Assembly (NCBI GenBank): GCA_964351025.1 | Contig: CAYGLV010000015.1 | Location: 1 to 40,351, forward strand | DNA: 40,351 bases | Reading direction: 5' to 3' | Source: CAYGLV01 sp964351025 | GTDB lineage: Bacteria > Actinomycetota > Thermoleophilia > Gaiellales > Gaiellaceae | Part shown: piece after piece, positions 38,559 through 40,351 of the stretch | Layout: each line of letters starts with the position of its first letter | Numbering within the stretch: position 1 is the first letter of the stretch | The notes under the pieces: generated by a model | Seen by the model: only the letters and a program-made list of their open reading frames with translations | Told to the model about the DNA's origin: nothing | Database searches by the model: none | Made by a program: the position numbers and the translations under genes

Positions 38559-40351
38559 GTGACGACTTCGAAAAAGAAGAAGCTCGACCGGCTCGACCTG
38601 CTGCGCGCGTGCCTCGACGAGTCGGACGGGCGCTATGCCGCGCTCCGCGGCGCGCCCGACTTCGGCGCGTACATCGCGAAGAAAGGCGAAGGCGCCGACG
38701 AGCTCACATTGACCGAGCCCGTGCTCGTCAAGATCCTCGAACGAGTCCTCGGCTTCCCCACGGGGGCCTATTTCCCGCAGCTGGGGAAGGGCGGATTGAA
38801 GCCCGACCTGACGCCGACGGATCTGATCGCGCACCGGTTCGTGCTCGATGCGAAGAGCTCCGATGAGAACCTCTCGGTGCACGAGCCGCAGATCCGCCGG
38901 TACGTGACGCAGCGCTCTCTCGATTCCGGCGTGCTCTTCAACCTGCGCGAGCTTCGCACCTACCGGGCAGGCCAGAAGAGTCACGACCCCGAGCTCTCGT
39001 TCCGGTTGCTGCCGTTGTGGCAGGCGGCCCGCGGGGAGGCGATGCGCGGGCCGGACGCCGAAGCCTTCGAGCGCTTCTGCGAGAGCTTCTCGTACCGCGA
39101 GGTCGACGACGCGGCAAAGGTGAAGCACATTCGCGTCCAGCCGTCGTGGCAGACGCGGCTCGAGGCCGGCGAGCCGGTGCAGGTCGATGTCGAGTTCCTC
39201 GTGCGCCAGCTCCGGGACCTCGCGCGCGTCCTCGCAGACGATGCGGCGGCGACGGCGACAGCTCGGCTCGACCCGTGGGTCACGGTGGCCCCGGGGCGCG
39301 AGGAGCGGCTGCTCAAGGAGCTGTGCCAGCTTGCGATCGATCTCGAGCCCGGGGTCGATCTGGAGACGCTGCCCGAGACGCTTGCGGTGTGGCGCGCCGG
39401 CGACGGGCTCGCCGGCCGGGTGTGGCGTTCCTACCTGCTCCGCGTCTCGTACCTGGCGTTGACACGGATCCTGCTCTACCGCGCGTGGGAGGACGTCCAG
39501 TTCGTCGACGAGACGCTCTATGACGGCGGCTTCGACGGGGCGTACGAGCGCCTCGACCGCAGCGTGCGCGCCGTGCTCGACGAGGCATTCGTCAAGGGCG
39601 CCGTGCGCTACCGCTCGCTCTTCGCCGCCGAGAACAACTACGTCTGGTACAAGCCGCGCGAGCCGGCGCTGCTCGCAGTTCTCTACCGGCTCGCCCCCGT
39701 CGCCCTGGGCAAGCTCGATGCCGATGTCCTCGGCTCGCTGTACGTCTCCTACGTTGACGAGATCGACCGCGACCGGCTGGGCCAGTTCTTCACGCCGCGG
39801 CCGGTCGTCAAGTTCATGCTCGACCGAGCCGGCTTCGTCGGCCCGGAGGGTCTCTTCCGAGTCGAGGCCGACGCGCGCAAGCCGCTGCGCGTCTTCGACT
39901 TCGCGACGGGCTCCGGTGGCTTCCTCGTCGAGGCCGCGCGCAGGATCGTCGACGACAGCGACATCGCGAGCGACGACGGGAAGGGCCTCCACGAATCGCT
40001 CGCGGCGATCGCGCGCGGCTTCGTCGGCGGCGAGATCAGCCCGTTCCCGTACTACCTGACGGAGATCAACCTGCTGCTCCAGACCTCGCGTCTGCTCGGT
40101 CGCATGAAGCTCGCGCAGGTCGAGCCGCCCGACTTCGTGCTCGGCACGATGCGCGTGGACTCGCTCGCCGCGAAGAGCGGCGGCGACAAGAGCCTCGACG
40201 GGCTCGAGTCGAGCCTGCGCGCCGACAAAGCGGAGCTCGTGCCGGACGACATCTACGACGTGCTGCCGATCGAGGCCGAGAAGCTGGGGACGTGGGCGGA
40301 GCTCCGCGAGGACGAGACGTTCGACCTCGTCGTCGGCAACCCGCCGTACGT
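38559..40351 (+). CDS. Type IIG-like restriction-modification enzyme, 3' end outside window
   Basis: 597 residues are visible from GTG 38559 (VTTSKKKKLDRLDLLR), with no stop before the window edge. The N-terminal ~130 residues contain KPDLTPTDLIA and FVLDAKSSDENLSVHEPQI, the Asp and Asp-x-Lys of a PD-(D/E)XK nuclease followed by the usual Gln. A helical linker follows. The methyltransferase part has GQFFTPRPVVKFML (about 407), motif I FDFATGSGGFLVEA (about 445) and motif IV VVGNPPYV at the very end, so it is an N6-adenine methylase of the gamma type. Nuclease and methylase in one chain fits type IIG/IIL; the target recognition domain lies outside. The start codon is the least certain part. 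Confidence 0.85.
   Translation, partial: MTTSKKKKLDRLDLLRACLDESDGRYAALRGAPDFGAYIAKKGEGADELTLTEPVLVKILERVLGFPTGAYFPQLGKGGLKPDLTPTDLIAHRFVLDAKSSDENLSVHEPQIRRYVTQRSLDSGVLFNLRELRTYRAGQKSHDPELSFRLLPLWQAARGEAMRGPDAEAFERFCESFSYREVDDAAKVKHIRVQPSWQTRLEAGEPVQVDVEFLVRQLRDLARVLADDAAATATARLDPWVTVAPGREERLLKELCQLAIDLEPGVDLETLPETLAVWRAGDGLAGRVWRSYLLRVSYLALTRILLYRAWEDVQFVDETLYDGGFDGAYERLDRSVRAVLDEAFVKGAVRYRSLFAAENNYVWYKPREPALLAVLYRLAPVALGKLDADVLGSLYVSYVDEIDRDRLGQFFTPRPVVKFMLDRAGFVGPEGLFRVEADARKPLRVFDFATGSGGFLVEAARRIVDDSDIASDDGKGLHESLAAIARGFVGGEISPFPYYLTEINLLLQTSRLLGRMKLAQVEPPDFVLGTMRVDSLAAKSGGDKSLDGLESSLRADKAELVPDDIYDVLPIEAEKLGTWAELREDETFDLVVGNPPY

Overview
The window is very GC-rich (by eye about 70%) and gene-dense. 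It looks like chromosomal DNA of an actinobacterium, most likely a deep-branching Thermoleophilia/Gaiellales-type lineage. This placement is inferred from the pdxT-yebC-ruvC-ruvA-ruvB order, a fused PafBC-type WYL regulator, Ccm-type cytochrome maturation genes, frequent GTG starts and many leaderless genes. No rRNA, tRNA, CRISPR array, prophage or transposase was recognised. No gene-free stretch exceeds 300 bases.

Layout. 1-1763: 3' part of a secreted beta-helix protein. 1785-5424: pdxT, yebC, ruvC, ruvA, ruvB (PLP synthesis, translation/transcription factor, Holliday junction resolution). 5435-7035: small proteins and an orphan LuxR-type regulator. 7161-11445: recJ and the bifunctional (p)ppGpp enzyme rel, ended by hairpins. 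11672-13856 (minus): GAF protein, hotdog thioesterase and phosphomannomutase. 13938-17667: a family of secreted proteins including two paralogous beta-propeller-like proteins (one with an apparent frameshift) and a decayed partial gene duplication. 17671-18972: endonuclease IV-like TIM barrel and a small protein, divergent around a 24-bp-period repeat array. 19056-22982: ccmE (CXXXY type), ccmF, a CcmI-like protein and an M23 peptidase. 22995-23917 (minus): nuclease-fold protein overlapping hpt. 23972-27254: metallophosphoesterase, cyclic 2,3-diphosphoglycerate synthetase, 2-phosphoglycerate kinase, then a MIP18/DUF59 protein. 27389-33632: secreted protein, quinone oxidoreductase-like enzyme, queG, histidine kinase, pafBC and a zinc-motif protein. 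33787-38514: SPOR-like protein, aldehyde dehydrogenase, hydrolase-cyclase fusion, thiolase and a small protein. 38559-end: a restriction-modification enzyme cut by the window edge.

The most unusual signals are four. First, two 168/169-bp copies of a repeat with strongly covarying stems, one of which would fold over the ruvA ribosome binding site; this is the best candidate for an undescribed element. Second, a TANNNT -10 box lies 5-9 (mostly 6-7) bases before many start codons, indicating widespread leaderless mRNAs; in two divergent gene pairs the -10 boxes of both strands share one TA step. Third, a three-gene cDPG (cyclic 2,3-diphosphoglycerate) module, a pathway best known from methanogens, overlaps a phosphoesterase gene. 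Fourth, hpt has no ATG, GTG or TTG start at the expected place.
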